Assembly (NCBI GenBank): GCA_016787895.1
Contig: JAEUTN010000014.1
Location: forward strand, 558,001-622,000
Source of the DNA: Bacteroidia bacterium
GTDB taxonomy: Bacteria; Bacteroidota; Bacteroidia; B-17B0; Aurantibacillaceae
Length of the DNA: 64,000 nt
Direction of reading: 5' to 3'
Shown piece after piece: positions 17,698 to 26,192 of the stretch. The translations under genes and the position numbers were made by a program. The first letter of the stretch is position 1. The number at the start of each line of letters is the position of its first letter. The notes beneath the pieces were generated by a model. That model was not told where the DNA came from, made no database searches, and saw only the letters and a list, made by a program, of their open reading frames with translations.

Positions 17698-18954
17698 TTA
17701 GTGGTTTACGACTTCTGTTTCTTTAAACGGGTTCCTTGCAATCCAGGGCTCGGGCTGCAAAAAGGAAATAAAAGGTTTTTGAATTAAACGCGACACCGTG
17801 TTCTGAGGTTTGATATAACAAATGAGGTCGTGGGGTTTTGCCCCTACAGTCGTTTTAATTTCTGAAGCGGTCCTTCCCAAATTAACCCACTTGCTTTTTT
17901 TGAAGATGGCTTCAGCAATCAAACTATACAATAAATTCTGGTACAAATTGTATTTCAAATTTAAACTGTAGTCAAAGCCAATGTAATGCGCTTCCATGTT
18001 GCCATCGGGCATGGTAAAACAAGAACCGAAGGCCAAAAGTTCATCATCCAAAAAAAATCCTTTTACATGAAACACCTCAGGAAAATGATTTTTCACCTGA
18101 ATAAAATAATCCTCCGGCAATTTCAGTAATTTAAACTTGGCGTTTTCAAAAATGCTTTCATATAAGCTGAACATCCGGGTTTTGTATTTCAGTAAATCCT
18201 CCGGTCTCATTTCTCTTTCGGTGAGACCCTGTTTGGCTTCAACGATGCCTCTGAAACGTTTGCGGTATTTTTTTGAGAACAAATCCACATAATCCTCAAG
18301 AGAATGCACTCCTTCAGGAATGTCCACAATCATGTTGGGTTCGATGTTGAACTCCGAAAAACCTTCTTTCTTAAAAACAGTGCCGGGTTTCAGTGGCTCA
18401 TAAAAATCTTTGATGAGGCTGGCCGATATGGTGCCCCTTAGTTTTTCTTCCCTGGCCACTAAATCCATTAAACCCAACAACAACTTGCTTTTGGTGTTTT
18501 GGCTCAGCTCTTCAGAAAACACAAAGCCGTATTCTCCACTTACCAAATTGTTGCCACAGGTAAATAAGCGGAGTAAAATTTCATCTTTGTTGGCGTCGAT
18601 ATAACGCTCAAACAATTTCCAGCGGGTGCTGCGCATTTTATCCAGCTGTCCGGTAATCAAGTCGCCAAACACCCCGGCTTTAAAATCAATCACCTGAAAA
18701 TAAAGTATAGCACACACCTGCTTTTTGTGGTATACAATCATATAGCGACTTTGCAGTTTGCTGTGCCCGCAGGATTCTACAATTTTTAAGTACTCTTTTT
18801 CAAGGAAAATACTTCCCTCGGCACAAAGTTGTTTCCAATCCTCATCAGGCAAATGTTCAGCCTTTTCGTAAAGACTAAAAAAATACTCCTTGTCGAGCTG
18901 ACGGAAGGGGGCGAAACGTTTTTTGGAAGATACCGGTTTACACAACCACAGCAT
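17698..18954 (-). CDS. GNAT/FemAB-like acyltransferase
   Basis: 418 residues, no signal peptide. The C-terminal half has the pattern of peptidogalycan/FemAB-like GNAT proteins: SKKYRKRFRGIV, FFLDDELLAFGSCF, MEAHYIGFDYSLNLKYNLYQNLLYSLIAEAI and NLGRTASEIKTTVGAKPHDL. Such proteins acylate amino groups, sometimes in cell-wall or envelope precursors; the substrate here is unknown. The stop codon and last residues (VVNH) lie in the neighbouring interspersed repeat, so the C terminus may have been reshaped by repeat insertion. It is divergent from deoC. A near-consensus -7 element is readable just upstream on the minus strand. Confidence 0.65.
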   Translation of the reverse strand: MLWLCKPVSSKKRFAPFRQLDKEYFFSLYEKAEHLPDEDWKQLCAEGSIFLEKEYLKIVESCGHSKLQSRYMIVYHKKQVCAILYFQVIDFKAGVFGDLITGQLDKMRSTRWKLFERYIDANKDEILLRLFTCGNNLVSGEYGFVFSEELSQNTKSKLLLGLMDLVAREEKLRGTISASLIKDFYEPLKPGTVFKKEGFSEFNIEPNMIVDIPEGVHSLEDYVDLFSKKYRKRFRGIVEAKQGLTEREMRPEDLLKYKTRMFSLYESIFENAKFKLLKLPEDYFIQVKNHFPEVFHVKGFFLDDELLAFGSCFTMPDGNMEAHYIGFDYSLNLKYNLYQNLLYSLIAEAIFKKSKWVNLGRTASEIKTTVGAKPHDLICYIKPQNTVSRLIQKPFISFLQPEPWIARNPFKETEVVNH

Positions 18955-19031
18955 ATGGTTTAAATGTACTTATTCCTTTACTTCTTTTATAGCAGAATTT
19001 CCTTTAAAATTGCTAATAATTACAAACGTGT

Positions 19032-19928
19032 ATGCTTTGGCACCCCGACGATAGCCCATTAACCGAACAGGTTGCTCTTGAAGAAAGGGTGCAGAAACTG
19101 GCCACGCGCAGTTTAAAAAAGGATAGTAAAGTCAAGGCCCTGCATTTGGCCATTAGCCTCATTGACCTAACCACACTGGAAGGAAAAGACACGCAGGAAA
19201 AAATCCTCCGGCTCTGTGAAAAAGCCAAACAAGCCAATGTGAACGATGGCCAATTACCTTCGGTGGCAGCGGTTTGCGTTTACCCCAACCATGTGCGCAG
19301 CGCCAAATCGGCCCTCGAAAGCACCGGCATTCTGGTGGCTTCCGTGGCAACGGCCTTTCCTTCGGGCAACCTGCCCTTAAAACTAAAACGCGAAGAAGTA
19401 AAATACGCACTTGAAGAAGGAGCCGATGAAATTGACATGGTTATCAGTCGCGGGGAATTTCTGAAAGGAAATTACAATTACGTTTATGATGAAATTGCTC
19501 AGGTAAAACAAGTGTGTAAAAACAAAACGCTAAAGGTGATACTCGAAACCGGGGAATTGTCTACGCTCGACAACGTGAGAAAAGCCTCGGACCTGGCCAT
19601 GGCCGCCGGAGCCGATTTTATTAAAACCTCTACCGGAAAAATTGCGTCTGCCGCGAACCCCGTGGTGAGTTTGGTGATGTTAGAAGCCATCTGGGATTTT
19701 TACCTCAAAACCGGAAAAAAAATTGGCTTCAAACCTGCCGGAGGTATTTCAACATCTAAAACCGCTTTGCAGTACCTGGTGTTGGTGCATGAAGTACTAG
19801 GTGAGGCCTGGCTCCATAAATCCCTGTTTCGTTTTGGCGCCAGCTCTCTGCTGAACGACATTTTACTGCAATTGGGGAAAGAGCAGGCCGGTGTGTATTA
19901 CAGTAAAGATTATATTCCCATTGATTAA
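19032..19928 (+). CDS. deoC: Deoxyribose-phosphate aldolase
   Basis: 298 residues, a long-form class I DeoC. The Schiff-base lysine is Lys198 in GADFIKTSTGK; LIDLTTL, VAAVCVYPNH, VATAFPSG, EIDMVISRG, ILETGEL and KPAGGIS are all in the expected order. It splits 2-deoxyribose-5-phosphate into acetaldehyde and glyceraldehyde-3-phosphate. An aldehyde dehydrogenase gene begins 2 nt after the stop, so the pair is surely one transcript and the second enzyme may clear the acetaldehyde. A purine nucleoside phosphorylase elsewhere in the window could feed it. Confidence 0.95.
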   Translation: MLWHPDDSPLTEQVALEERVQKLATRSLKKDSKVKALHLAISLIDLTTLEGKDTQEKILRLCEKAKQANVNDGQLPSVAAVCVYPNHVRSAKSALESTGILVASVATAFPSGNLPLKLKREEVKYALEEGADEIDMVISRGEFLKGNYNYVYDEIAQVKQVCKNKTLKVILETGELSTLDNVRKASDLAMAAGADFIKTSTGKIASAANPVVSLVMLEAIWDFYLKTGKKIGFKPAGGISTSKTALQYLVLVHEVLGEAWLHKSLFRFGASSLLNDILLQLGKEQAGVYYSKDYIPID

Positions 19929-19930
19929 AG

Positions 19931-21385
19931 ATGCCTAAAGAAACCACACTCTCCTGGACTTATTCTCCCGCGCCGGAATCCAAAGATCAAACCTTCCTGA
20001 AGGAACGGTACGACTTGTTTATCAATGGAAAGTTTACCAAACCCGAGAGCAAAAAATACTTCCACAGTTTTAATCCTGCCGATGAAACGCCTTTGGCCCA
20101 GGTGGCCAGAGCCTCAGAGAAAGATGTAGATGCTGCGGTAAAATCAGCCGCCTCTGCCTACAATAAAGTTTGGAGCAAATTGGAGGGAAAAGAAAGAGGC
20201 AAATACCTGTTTCGCATTGCCCGAATGATTCAGGAAAGGGCCAAAGAACTGGCTGTGCTCGAATCCATGGACAGCGGAAAACCCATTCGCGAGAGTCGTG
20301 ATTTTGATGTGCCTGCAGCTGCCAACCATTTTTTTTATTACGCCGGTTGGGCCGATAAACTGGAGTATGCTTTTCCCAACCGAAAAGTAGAATCGCTTGG
20401 AGTTGTCGGGCAAATCATCCCCTGGAATTTTCCTCTTCTCATGGCTGCCTGGAAAATAGCTCCGGCTTTGGCTACCGGCAATACGGTGGTGTTAAAACCC
20501 GCCGAAAGCACTTCCCTGAGCGCACTTAAACTTGCTGAGATCATCAAAGATTGTGACCTGCCGCCGGGGGTAGTGAATATTATTACCGGCTTTGGAGATA
20601 CGGGGGAATATCTTGTAAAACACCCTCTGGTAAAAAAAATAGCCTTCACCGGAAGCACCGAAATTGGAAAACACATACAAAAACTCTGTGCCGGCACCGA
20701 TAAAAAACTCAGTTTGGAATTGGGCGGAAAAGCCGCGCACATTATTTTGGAAGATGCGTCCATCAACGAAGCCATAGAAGGCATTATCAATGGCATCTTT
20801 TTTAACCAGGGAGAAGTGTGTTGCGCAGGCTCGCGTTTATTGGTTCAGGAAAACAAAGCAGAGGAAGTCATTACAAAACTAAAGGCCAGAATTGAAAAAC
20901 TGATTGTTGGCGACCCGCTTGACAAAAACACCGACATAGGCGCCATCAACAGCAAAATGCAATTCGATAAAATCCAGAACTACATTGGCATTGCCAAACA
21001 GGAAGGACTTGAAGTACATCAAAGCTCCTGCACGCTGCCGGCAAAGGGATTTTATGTTCGCCCCACTTTGCTCTTAAACGCGGCTCAAACCAATCGCGTG
21101 GTGCAGGAAGAAATTTTTGGTCCGGTTTTAACGCTACAAACCTTTCGCAGCATTGAAGAAGCCATTGAGTTAGCTAATAACATTCCTTATGGATTAAGTG
21201 CAGGCATTTGGAGCAGCAAAGGCTCCAGAATTTTTAACCTCAGCTCCAAATTAAAGGCCGGTGTCATCTGGGCCAACTCTTATAATAAATTTGATCCCAG
21301 TTCTCCTTTTGGGGGTTATAAAGAAAGCGGCTTTGGAAGAGAGGGAGGATTGCATGGACTTCGTTCTTATGTGAATTTGAAATAG
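19931..21385 (+). CDS. NAD(P)-dependent aldehyde dehydrogenase, coupled to deoC
   Basis: 484 residues, classical ALDH fold. Motifs are PWNFPLL (164-170), FTGSTEIGK (239-247), LELGGK with Glu263, catalytic Cys at 297/298 in QGEVCCAG, and EEIFGPVL. A 2-nt gap from deoC makes oxidation of DeoC-derived acetaldehyde to acetate the best guess. The last 172 nt (21214-21385) are repeated, with about 24 mismatches and no gaps, at 22254-22425 on the far side of a toxin gene pair. The terminal 57 codons may therefore have been supplied by an incoming element or duplicated during its insertion. Confidence 0.9.
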   Translation: MPKETTLSWTYSPAPESKDQTFLKERYDLFINGKFTKPESKKYFHSFNPADETPLAQVARASEKDVDAAVKSAASAYNKVWSKLEGKERGKYLFRIARMIQERAKELAVLESMDSGKPIRESRDFDVPAAANHFFYYAGWADKLEYAFPNRKVESLGVVGQIIPWNFPLLMAAWKIAPALATGNTVVLKPAESTSLSALKLAEIIKDCDLPPGVVNIITGFGDTGEYLVKHPLVKKIAFTGSTEIGKHIQKLCAGTDKKLSLELGGKAAHIILEDASINEAIEGIINGIFFNQGEVCCAGSRLLVQENKAEEVITKLKARIEKLIVGDPLDKNTDIGAINSKMQFDKIQNYIGIAKQEGLEVHQSSCTLPAKGFYVRPTLLLNAAQTNRVVQEEIFGPVLTLQTFRSIEEAIELANNIPYGLSAGIWSSKGSRIFNLSSKLKAGVIWANSYNKFDPSSPFGGYKESGFGREGGLHGLRSYVNLK

Positions 21386-21488
21386 GAATACGAACTTCAA
21401 TTGAAAGTGCCAACATGAGTCTAGAAAAGAACAGGTTGTCTATTTGAGTAATTCAACAAATTCTCACCTTAAGCCCGTAGAATTATTC

Positions 21489-21496
21489 TATTTTTA
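21489..21496 (+). promoter_or_regulatory. Near-consensus -7 element ahead of the zeta toxin gene
   Basis: TATTTTTA (consensus TAnnTTTG, one mismatch), 6 nt before the ATG at 21503, predicting an almost leaderless mRNA. Confidence 0.4.
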
Positions 21497-21502
21497 TAGT
21501 GG

Positions 21503-22069
21503 ATGCCCGATTTGTATATCATAGCAGGATGCAATGGCGCCGGAAAAACAACGGCTTCTTATACCCTTCTGCCCGAAATTTTAAACTGTAAGGAATTCGT
21601 GAATGCTGATGAGATTGCAAAAGGCCTATCACCTTTTCAACCGCACACTGTAGCATTTGAATCCGGAAGAATAATGCTGTATAGAATGAAAGAATTGCTG
21701 AGGCACAAACAAAGTTTTGCCTTCGAAACTACCCTTTCTACACGATCGTATGTTTCTTTTATTAAGGAAGCGAAACAATTGGGATACAAAGTTACCTTAA
21801 TTTTCTTTTGGCTTGATTCTCCTGAAACTGCTATAGAAAGGGTAAAACACAGGGTCTTAAATGGAGGGCATGCTATACCTGAAAACATTATTGTTAGACG
21901 TTATAAAAAGGGCCTTCTGAATCTAAAAACCCTTTTTCTACCCCTTGTAGATTATTGGGTGATTTTTGACAACACGAAAGAAGCGACACTGGTTGCAGAG
22001 GGCAGCCCGGCTATTGGTACTAATATAATTATTCCCGATATTTGGGATTCAATACAAAATGGGCAATAA
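21503..22069 (+). CDS. Zeta-toxin family P-loop kinase
   Basis: 188 residues, a compact zeta/PezT-like protein. Walker A is GCNGAGKT (9-16), NADEIAKGL lies at 34-42, FAFETTLST with a likely substrate-site Glu at 75, then ERVKHRVLNGGHAIPENIIVRRY, the arginine-rich lid region. Classical zeta toxins phosphorylate UDP-N-acetylglucosamine and poison cell-wall synthesis. Its 3' end overlaps by 11 nt a 60-codon gene, which looks like a partner. The pair sits between two copies of the aldehyde dehydrogenase 3' end, so it is probably a mobile or recently acquired module. No epsilon/PezA-type antitoxin is seen upstream. Toxicity is not shown. Confidence 0.87.
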   Translation: MPDLYIIAGCNGAGKTTASYTLLPEILNCKEFVNADEIAKGLSPFQPHTVAFESGRIMLYRMKELLRHKQSFAFETTLSTRSYVSFIKEAKQLGYKVTLIFFWLDSPETAIERVKHRVLNGGHAIPENIIVRRYKKGLLNLKTLFLPLVDYWVIFDNTKEATLVAEGSPAIGTNIIIPDIWDSIQNGQ

Positions 22070-22241
22070 ACATCCATATTCAGAATTACGAGATAAATTA
22101 GTTGCTGCAAGTAAACTTGTGTTCCAGCGTTTAGTAGAATCTGCTAAACTAAATGACGACTATTTGGTTTTTTCAGAAAATGGCAAAGTACTCAAAGTAA
22201 AAGCCCGTAGCATCGAACTTCAAAAACAGAATAAGGGCTAA
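22059..22241 (+). CDS. Small protein overlapping the zeta toxin gene, putative antitoxin
   Basis: 60 residues, highly charged and mainly helical in appearance, ending in a short strand-rich segment (DYLVFSENGKVLKVKA). The ATG lies inside the toxin gene, giving an 11-nt overlap and probable translational coupling. It resembles neither epsilon nor PezA, which normally precede zeta, so if it is the antitoxin the gene order and family are both unusual. Its role is inferred from the overlap alone; it could also be an accessory factor. Confidence 0.65.
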   Translation: MGNKHPYSELRDKLVAASKLVFQRLVESAKLNDDYLVFSENGKVLKVKARSIELQKQNKG

Positions 22242-22253
22242 AAGCAATTGTAA

Positions 22254-22425
22254 CAGCAAAGGCTCCAGAATTTTTAACCTCAGCTCAAAATTAAAGGCCG
22301 GTGTGATTTGGGCCAACTCATACAACAAATTTTATCCCACTTCACCTTTTTGTGGATATAAAGAGAGCGGCTTTGGAAGAGAAGGAGGATTGCATGGACT
22401 CTTGCCATATCTCAATTTGCGATAG
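22254..22425 (+). pseudogene. Detached, diverged copy of an aldehyde dehydrogenase C-terminal end
   Basis: These 172 nt align without gaps to 21214-21385, the end of the deoC-linked dehydrogenase, with about 24 differences. The frame is kept and encodes SKGSRIFNLSSKLKAG onward, including (G)GYKESGFGREGGLHGL with the first Gly changed to Cys, and a stop codon in the same place. The first 50 nt are almost identical and the remainder is more diverged. There is no start codon or N-terminal part. It is a gene fragment left beside the zeta-toxin pair by insertion, duplication or recombination with a related gene. Confidence 0.9.
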
Positions 22426-22530
22426 CGTTTCTAAATTTCTTCTCATTTTCGGGCTTGCTTCAAGGTTTTTTTCAAAAGCAAATTAGTTTAGTTTTACAAC
22501 ATAAACCTAAACCTTCTTATCAATAGTCTT

Positions 22531-23226
22531 ATGTCGTCTCAAGTGAAATGTTTTACTTCCTCAACAGCGTTTATTCTTTTATTTATTAATGTATTTTTTC
22601 ATTGCACCATTCTCGCTCAAGAAGTACCAAATTATCCGAGTTTTGTAAAGTTAAAATCAGGTGAAATCTTTCTTGGAAGGAATATTGTGTTCAGAAAATC
22701 TGATGAAAAAAACATCTATCTCGACAGCTCCGCCTTTGCCATCAAAGAGGTGATTTTTTATAAAGGTCAAAAAGGAGGCGTGCAGGCTAGAATCGGTAAA
22801 CTCTCCGATCGATTTTACCCATCAGTTCACGAAGCTGACAGTGTTTATTTTTTCATGACCGTTCAGGCCTCCAGTCAAATGGAACAAAAAGGCACGCTTT
22901 TTATGTCCGATCATTTACAACCCGTTAAGAAAGTGAGCGCAAAAAACCTTCAATACATGATGTCGGCCTATCCAAAAGCCGAAAACTATATTAAAAAAGC
23001 AAATGTATACCGTGAGGTGGCTACCATTTCTTTTGTTGCTTCAGGAGCTCTTCTCGCTTATACCATCATTGGTGCCACAGTTGGCTCTGGCTTTAGCGGA
23101 AACACAGAAAAAATAACCGGCATAATTGGCAGTACGGGCTTAATTGTAGGTTTTATAAGCAACTCCGTGAAAAAGAAATACACCCGTATGGCACTTAAAG
23201 AGGCTTATGGGCTGGTAATTGAATAA
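22531..23226 (+). CDS. Exported or membrane protein of unknown function
   Basis: 231 residues. An N-terminal hydrophobic signal (about 10-29, ending ILAQE) is followed by a soluble beta-rich part (KLKSGEIFLGRNIVF; KGQKGGVQARIGKL) and, near the C terminus, two hydrophobic stretches (about 168-187 and 198-216) that may form a membrane hairpin. I recognise no domain. A TAGTTTTA near-consensus -7 element is readable about 40 nt upstream. It converges on recA; two hairpins lie between them. Confidence 0.62.
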   Translation: MSSQVKCFTSSTAFILLFINVFFHCTILAQEVPNYPSFVKLKSGEIFLGRNIVFRKSDEKNIYLDSSAFAIKEVIFYKGQKGGVQARIGKLSDRFYPSVHEADSVYFFMTVQASSQMEQKGTLFMSDHLQPVKKVSAKNLQYMMSAYPKAENYIKKANVYREVATISFVASGALLAYTIIGATVGSGFSGNTEKITGIIGSTGLIVGFISNSVKKKYTRMALKEAYGLVIE

Positions 23227-23278
23227 GTAAATAACGCTTTGAAACAAATTGAAAACACCGTCGGCTGCAAACAAAAAA

Positions 23279-23300
23279 ACCGGCTCCCTCCGGAACCGGT
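23279..23300 (-). terminator. Rho-independent terminator of recA
   Basis: An inverted repeat ACCGG(C)TCC-CTCC-GGA(A)CCGGT is followed on the minus strand by TTTTTTTG. It lies downstream of the recA stop codon. Confidence 0.72.
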
Positions 23301-23305
23301 CATTA

Positions 23306-23350
23306 ATACCGAAGGAAAAATAATCTTGGCAAATTATTTTCCTTCGGTAT
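23306..23350. terminator. Long hairpin between convergent genes, possible bidirectional terminator
   Basis: The arms ATACCGAAGGAAAAATAAT and ATTATTTTCCTTCGGTAT pair over about 18 bp with one bulged base. It lies 26 nt beyond the recA stop and 80 nt beyond the stop of the opposing gene. Confidence 0.55.
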
Positions 23351-23375
23351 AAACAAATCTCTTAACAAAACCCTA

Positions 23376-24449
23376 TCAGGCGTTTGCAGCTTCTTCGGCC
23401 AGCACCTCTTTGATTTTGGTTTCAATCTCTTCAGAGAGATCAGGATTTTCCATCAACAAAGCTTTCACCTGATCGCGCCCCTGACCTAATTTGGTGTCCT
23501 CGTAACTGAACCAGGAACCGGCCTTTTTAATAATGCCTTTCTCCACGCCCATGTCAATAATCTCCCCCATCTTGCTGATGCCTTCTCCAAATACAATATC
23601 AAATTCAGCCTGGCGGAAAGGTGGAGCCACTTTGTTTTTGATTACTTTCACCCTCACGCGGTTGCCGGTAACATTGTCCCCATCCTTAATTTGCGAAATG
23701 CGGCGAATGTCTAAACGCACTGTAGCATAAAATTTCAATGCATTACCGCCGGTCGTAGTTTCGGGATTACCGAACATAATGCCAATCTTCTCGCGCAACT
23801 GATTAATAAAAATACAGCAGCATCCGGTTTTGTTAATGGTGCCGGTGAGTTTACGCAAAGCCTGGCTCATCAGTCGGGCTTGCAAACCCATGCGGCTATC
23901 GCCCATCTCCCCTTCAATTTCAGCTTTTGGGGTTAAGGCCGCTACGGAGTCGATCACCACAATATCCACAGCCCCGCTGCGAATCAGGTTATCGGCAATT
24001 TCCAAAGCCTGTTCCCCGTTATCGGGTTGTGAAATCAAAAGGTTCTCGGTATTCACGCCCAATTTCTCGGCATAAAAACGGTCAAAGGCATGCTCCGCGT
24101 CAATAATGGCAGCTATGCCTCCATTGCGCTGTACATTGGCAATGGCGTGTATGGCCAAGGTTGTTTTACCGGAGGATTCAGGTCCGTAAATTTCCACCAC
24201 GCGGCCTTTTGGTAAACCACCAATGCCCAGGGCAATGTCTAAACCCAGGGAGCCTGTAGAAATGGCTTCCACCGGATCCACCTGGCTGTCGCCCAGTTTC
24301 ATGATGCTGCCCTTGCCGTAAGTTTTCTCGAGTTTATCGAGGGTCAATTGCAGGGCCTTTAATTTTTCGGCATTCACCGATTTTTTTGGAGTCGCGTTCA
24401 TAGATGCTTCAATTTCGTTGATTACATCGTCTGCGTTTTTCTTTGCCAT
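23376..24449 (-). CDS. recA: Recombinase RecA
   Basis: 357 residues. Walker A GPESSGKT (89-96), [64 protein letters not shown] and the acidic C-terminal tail are all present. RecA forms filaments on single-stranded DNA, drives homologous recombination and, where LexA is present, triggers its cleavage. It is a lone gene with a strong terminator. I saw no clear consensus -7 element or recognisable LexA-type palindrome just upstream. Confidence 0.98.
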   Translation of the reverse strand: MAKKNADDVINEIEASMNATPKKSVNAEKLKALQLTLDKLEKTYGKGSIMKLGDSQVDPVEAISTGSLGLDIALGIGGLPKGRVVEIYGPESSGKTTLAIHAIANVQRNGGIAAIIDAEHAFDRFYAEKLGVNTENLLISQPDNGEQALEIADNLIRSGAVDIVVIDSVAALTPKAEIEGEMGDSRMGLQARLMSQALRKLTGTINKTGCCCIFINQLREKIGIMFGNPETTTGGNALKFYATVRLDIRRISQIKDGDNVTGNRVRVKVIKNKVAPPFRQAEFDIVFGEGISKMGEIIDMGVEKGIIKKAGSWFSYEDTKLGQGRDQVKALLMENPDLSEEIETKIKEVLAEEAANA

Positions 24450-24690
24450 GATATATACTTTTTAATTGTTACGCATTAATTTAAAGTTAAGCCCTTTTGT
24501 CTTCTCATCCCCTCTTTGTTTTCCACTTCCCCGCTTAACTTCTTCACAAATGTAGAGGGGGGGAATAGCAAAGTCTTGCTACGAATTATAGTATTCGGTA
24601 AAAATGCCGTGTTAATGGCGTCTGAAAAGGGAAAAAGGAAGCGTTTCTGGCATTGTACTTAGAGTTTTTCAATTGGCTTTAATTAATTGG
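24450..24690. other. recA upstream region, nothing recognised
   Basis: About 240 nt to the left of the structured element. It should hold the recA promoter, but I found no perfect TAnnTTTG in the right place. No open frame with coding character is present. Confidence 0.4.
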
Positions 24691-24952
24691 GCGCCCCCTC
24701 CGACGAATCAAAAAACCAAATTAATGTCCTTATGTTTTTTGATTGTCGGGGTCGGGCCCTCCGCTATAGTCCCGCAGCACTTTGCTGTGTTTTACAGGCT
24801 GCGGTGTCTTTTTGTTATCACAAAAAGCCTCCTCGCTCTTAAACACTACGCAAAGTGCCCGCGGGAGCTGTCGCTGCGGTCCCTGGCGCAAACCCCGGTA
24901 AGGCTGGTAACATCCTGCACATCTTTTATTCGGAGGGCCGTCTTAAATTTTT
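24691..24952. repeat. Structured intergenic element with nested inverted repeats
   Basis: GC-rich DNA unlike its AT-rich surroundings. It begins with a hairpin (24701-24716 with 24734-24748, 15 bp plus one bulge), followed by GGGGTCGGGCC. Three nested pairs follow: GGCCCTCCG 24755-24763 with CGGAGGGCC 24931-24939; GCACTTTGC 24777-24785 with GCAAAGTGC 24850-24858; and CTTTTTGT 24808-24815 with ACAAAAAG 24820-24827 around loop TATC. An alternative CCGCAGC/GCTGCGG pair (24772-24778, 24798-24804) competes. It may be an interspersed repeat, a structured RNA or a small non-coding mobile element. A short open frame crosses it but breaks the expected coding pattern. Confidence 0.65.
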
Positions 24953-25030
24953 TCATCTGAGAAAAATCATGTCCCCCTCCGGCAAATCAATTCTCTGCTC
25001 AGTACTTTTATTTCTAATTTCGTTAACACC

Positions 25031-26182
25031 ATGTGCAGCGTTAAATCCATATTTCAACTCTTGATACCTTTGTTGATCCTGTGCCTCATGGCCCCAAGCC
25101 TTAAGGCTCAAAAACCCGAACGGGTGTTGCGCGACTCACTTGACAACCGACTTGACGTAAGTTATTACCTCAGCAACCTGCACGGTTTTATACCGGTACC
25201 GGCCATCATCAGTGAACCTGCACTGGGAAATTTTGGAATCGTACTGGCCCCGGTGTTTATTGCCCCTCAAAAAAACAAAAACAATAAGGACCGCTTTCAT
25301 TTTCCCAGCATTACCGCCCTCATGGGTATGTACACCCTTAACAAGAGCTGGGCGCTGGGCGCTTTTCACATGGGATCTATGCCCAAATGGGGCCTGCGTT
25401 ACCGCCTGGGCGGAGCTTACGGGAGCATCAACATGGACTTCTACCGTGAAGTGCCCGCAATTGGAGAACAAGAATTTGAATTCAATTTTGATTTAAGAGC
25501 CTTGTTTTTGGAGGCCAGCAAAGACGTTTTTCGCAACCGAATTTTTCTGGGTGCCTCTTACCTTTATGCCAACAACAGCATTGCCTACAACAACCTTGTG
25601 CTGCCCAATGGCGTGTTTGAAGAAGAGGATTTTGAAAGTGCCATCGGCAACCTGGGCTTTTTTGCAGATGCCGATTTTCGCAACTCGATTTTTACTGCTG
25701 ATAAGGGCCTTCGCATTAAAGGCACCTACCTCATCAACCGCGACTTTACCGGCAGCGATTACACGTTTGACCGGGCCGAATTGTTTGTACACTATTTTCT
25801 ACAACCCGTGAAGCGCTTGATCAGTGCATTCAGAGCCGAGGGCATGGCCATTAGCGACGGGGCGCCCTTTTATTCTTACCCTTTTGTTTCCATAAGAGGC
25901 ATTCCTATTTTAAGGTATCAGGGAAAACAAACCCTGGTGTTTGAAACCGAACAACGTTTTGATATCACACCGCGTTGGAGTGCATTGGGTTTTATTGGAA
26001 GCGGCATGGCTTTTAATCAAAGCTCCTTTAACGATGAGCCTGAAGCCTGGCACTGGTCAGGAGGCCTTGGCTTTCGTTACCTCCTCTCGCGCTTGTTTAA
26101 TCTTCGGGTAGGCGTGGATGTGGCCAAAGGACCCGAAAATTACGCTTATTATATTGTGTTCGGACACAGCTGGAACCGTTAA
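25031..26182 (+). CDS. Outer-membrane beta-barrel protein, bacterial surface antigen (BamA/TamA-barrel) family
   Basis: 383 residues. A signal peptide (about 1-26, SLKAQ) is followed directly by a barrel with alternating strands. Recognisable stretches are ISEPALGNFGIVLAPVFI near the start, the central DVFRNRIFLGASYLY, and the terminal half FVSIRGIPILRYQGKQTLVFETEQRF, SALGFIGSGMAF and GGLGFRYLLSRLFNLRVGVDVAKGPE. This last set matches the C-terminal barrel of the surface-antigen family. POTRA domains are absent. It may act in outer-membrane protein or lipid handling. The downstream Crp/Fnr gene starts 10 nt later and is probably co-transcribed. Confidence 0.78.
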   Translation: MCSVKSIFQLLIPLLILCLMAPSLKAQKPERVLRDSLDNRLDVSYYLSNLHGFIPVPAIISEPALGNFGIVLAPVFIAPQKNKNNKDRFHFPSITALMGMYTLNKSWALGAFHMGSMPKWGLRYRLGGAYGSINMDFYREVPAIGEQEFEFNFDLRALFLEASKDVFRNRIFLGASYLYANNSIAYNNLVLPNGVFEEEDFESAIGNLGFFADADFRNSIFTADKGLRIKGTYLINRDFTGSDYTFDRAELFVHYFLQPVKRLISAFRAEGMAISDGAPFYSYPFVSIRGIPILRYQGKQTLVFETEQRFDITPRWSALGFIGSGMAFNQSSFNDEPEAWHWSGGLGFRYLLSRLFNLRVGVDVAKGPENYAYYIVFGHSWNR

Positions 26183-26192
26183 AAACCGTTGC

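Noticed and set aside
24673-24960. Open frame of 95 codons across the structured element
   Set aside because: It spans nested inverted repeats and GC-rich repeat DNA, has no recognisable protein features, and is not near a promoter element.
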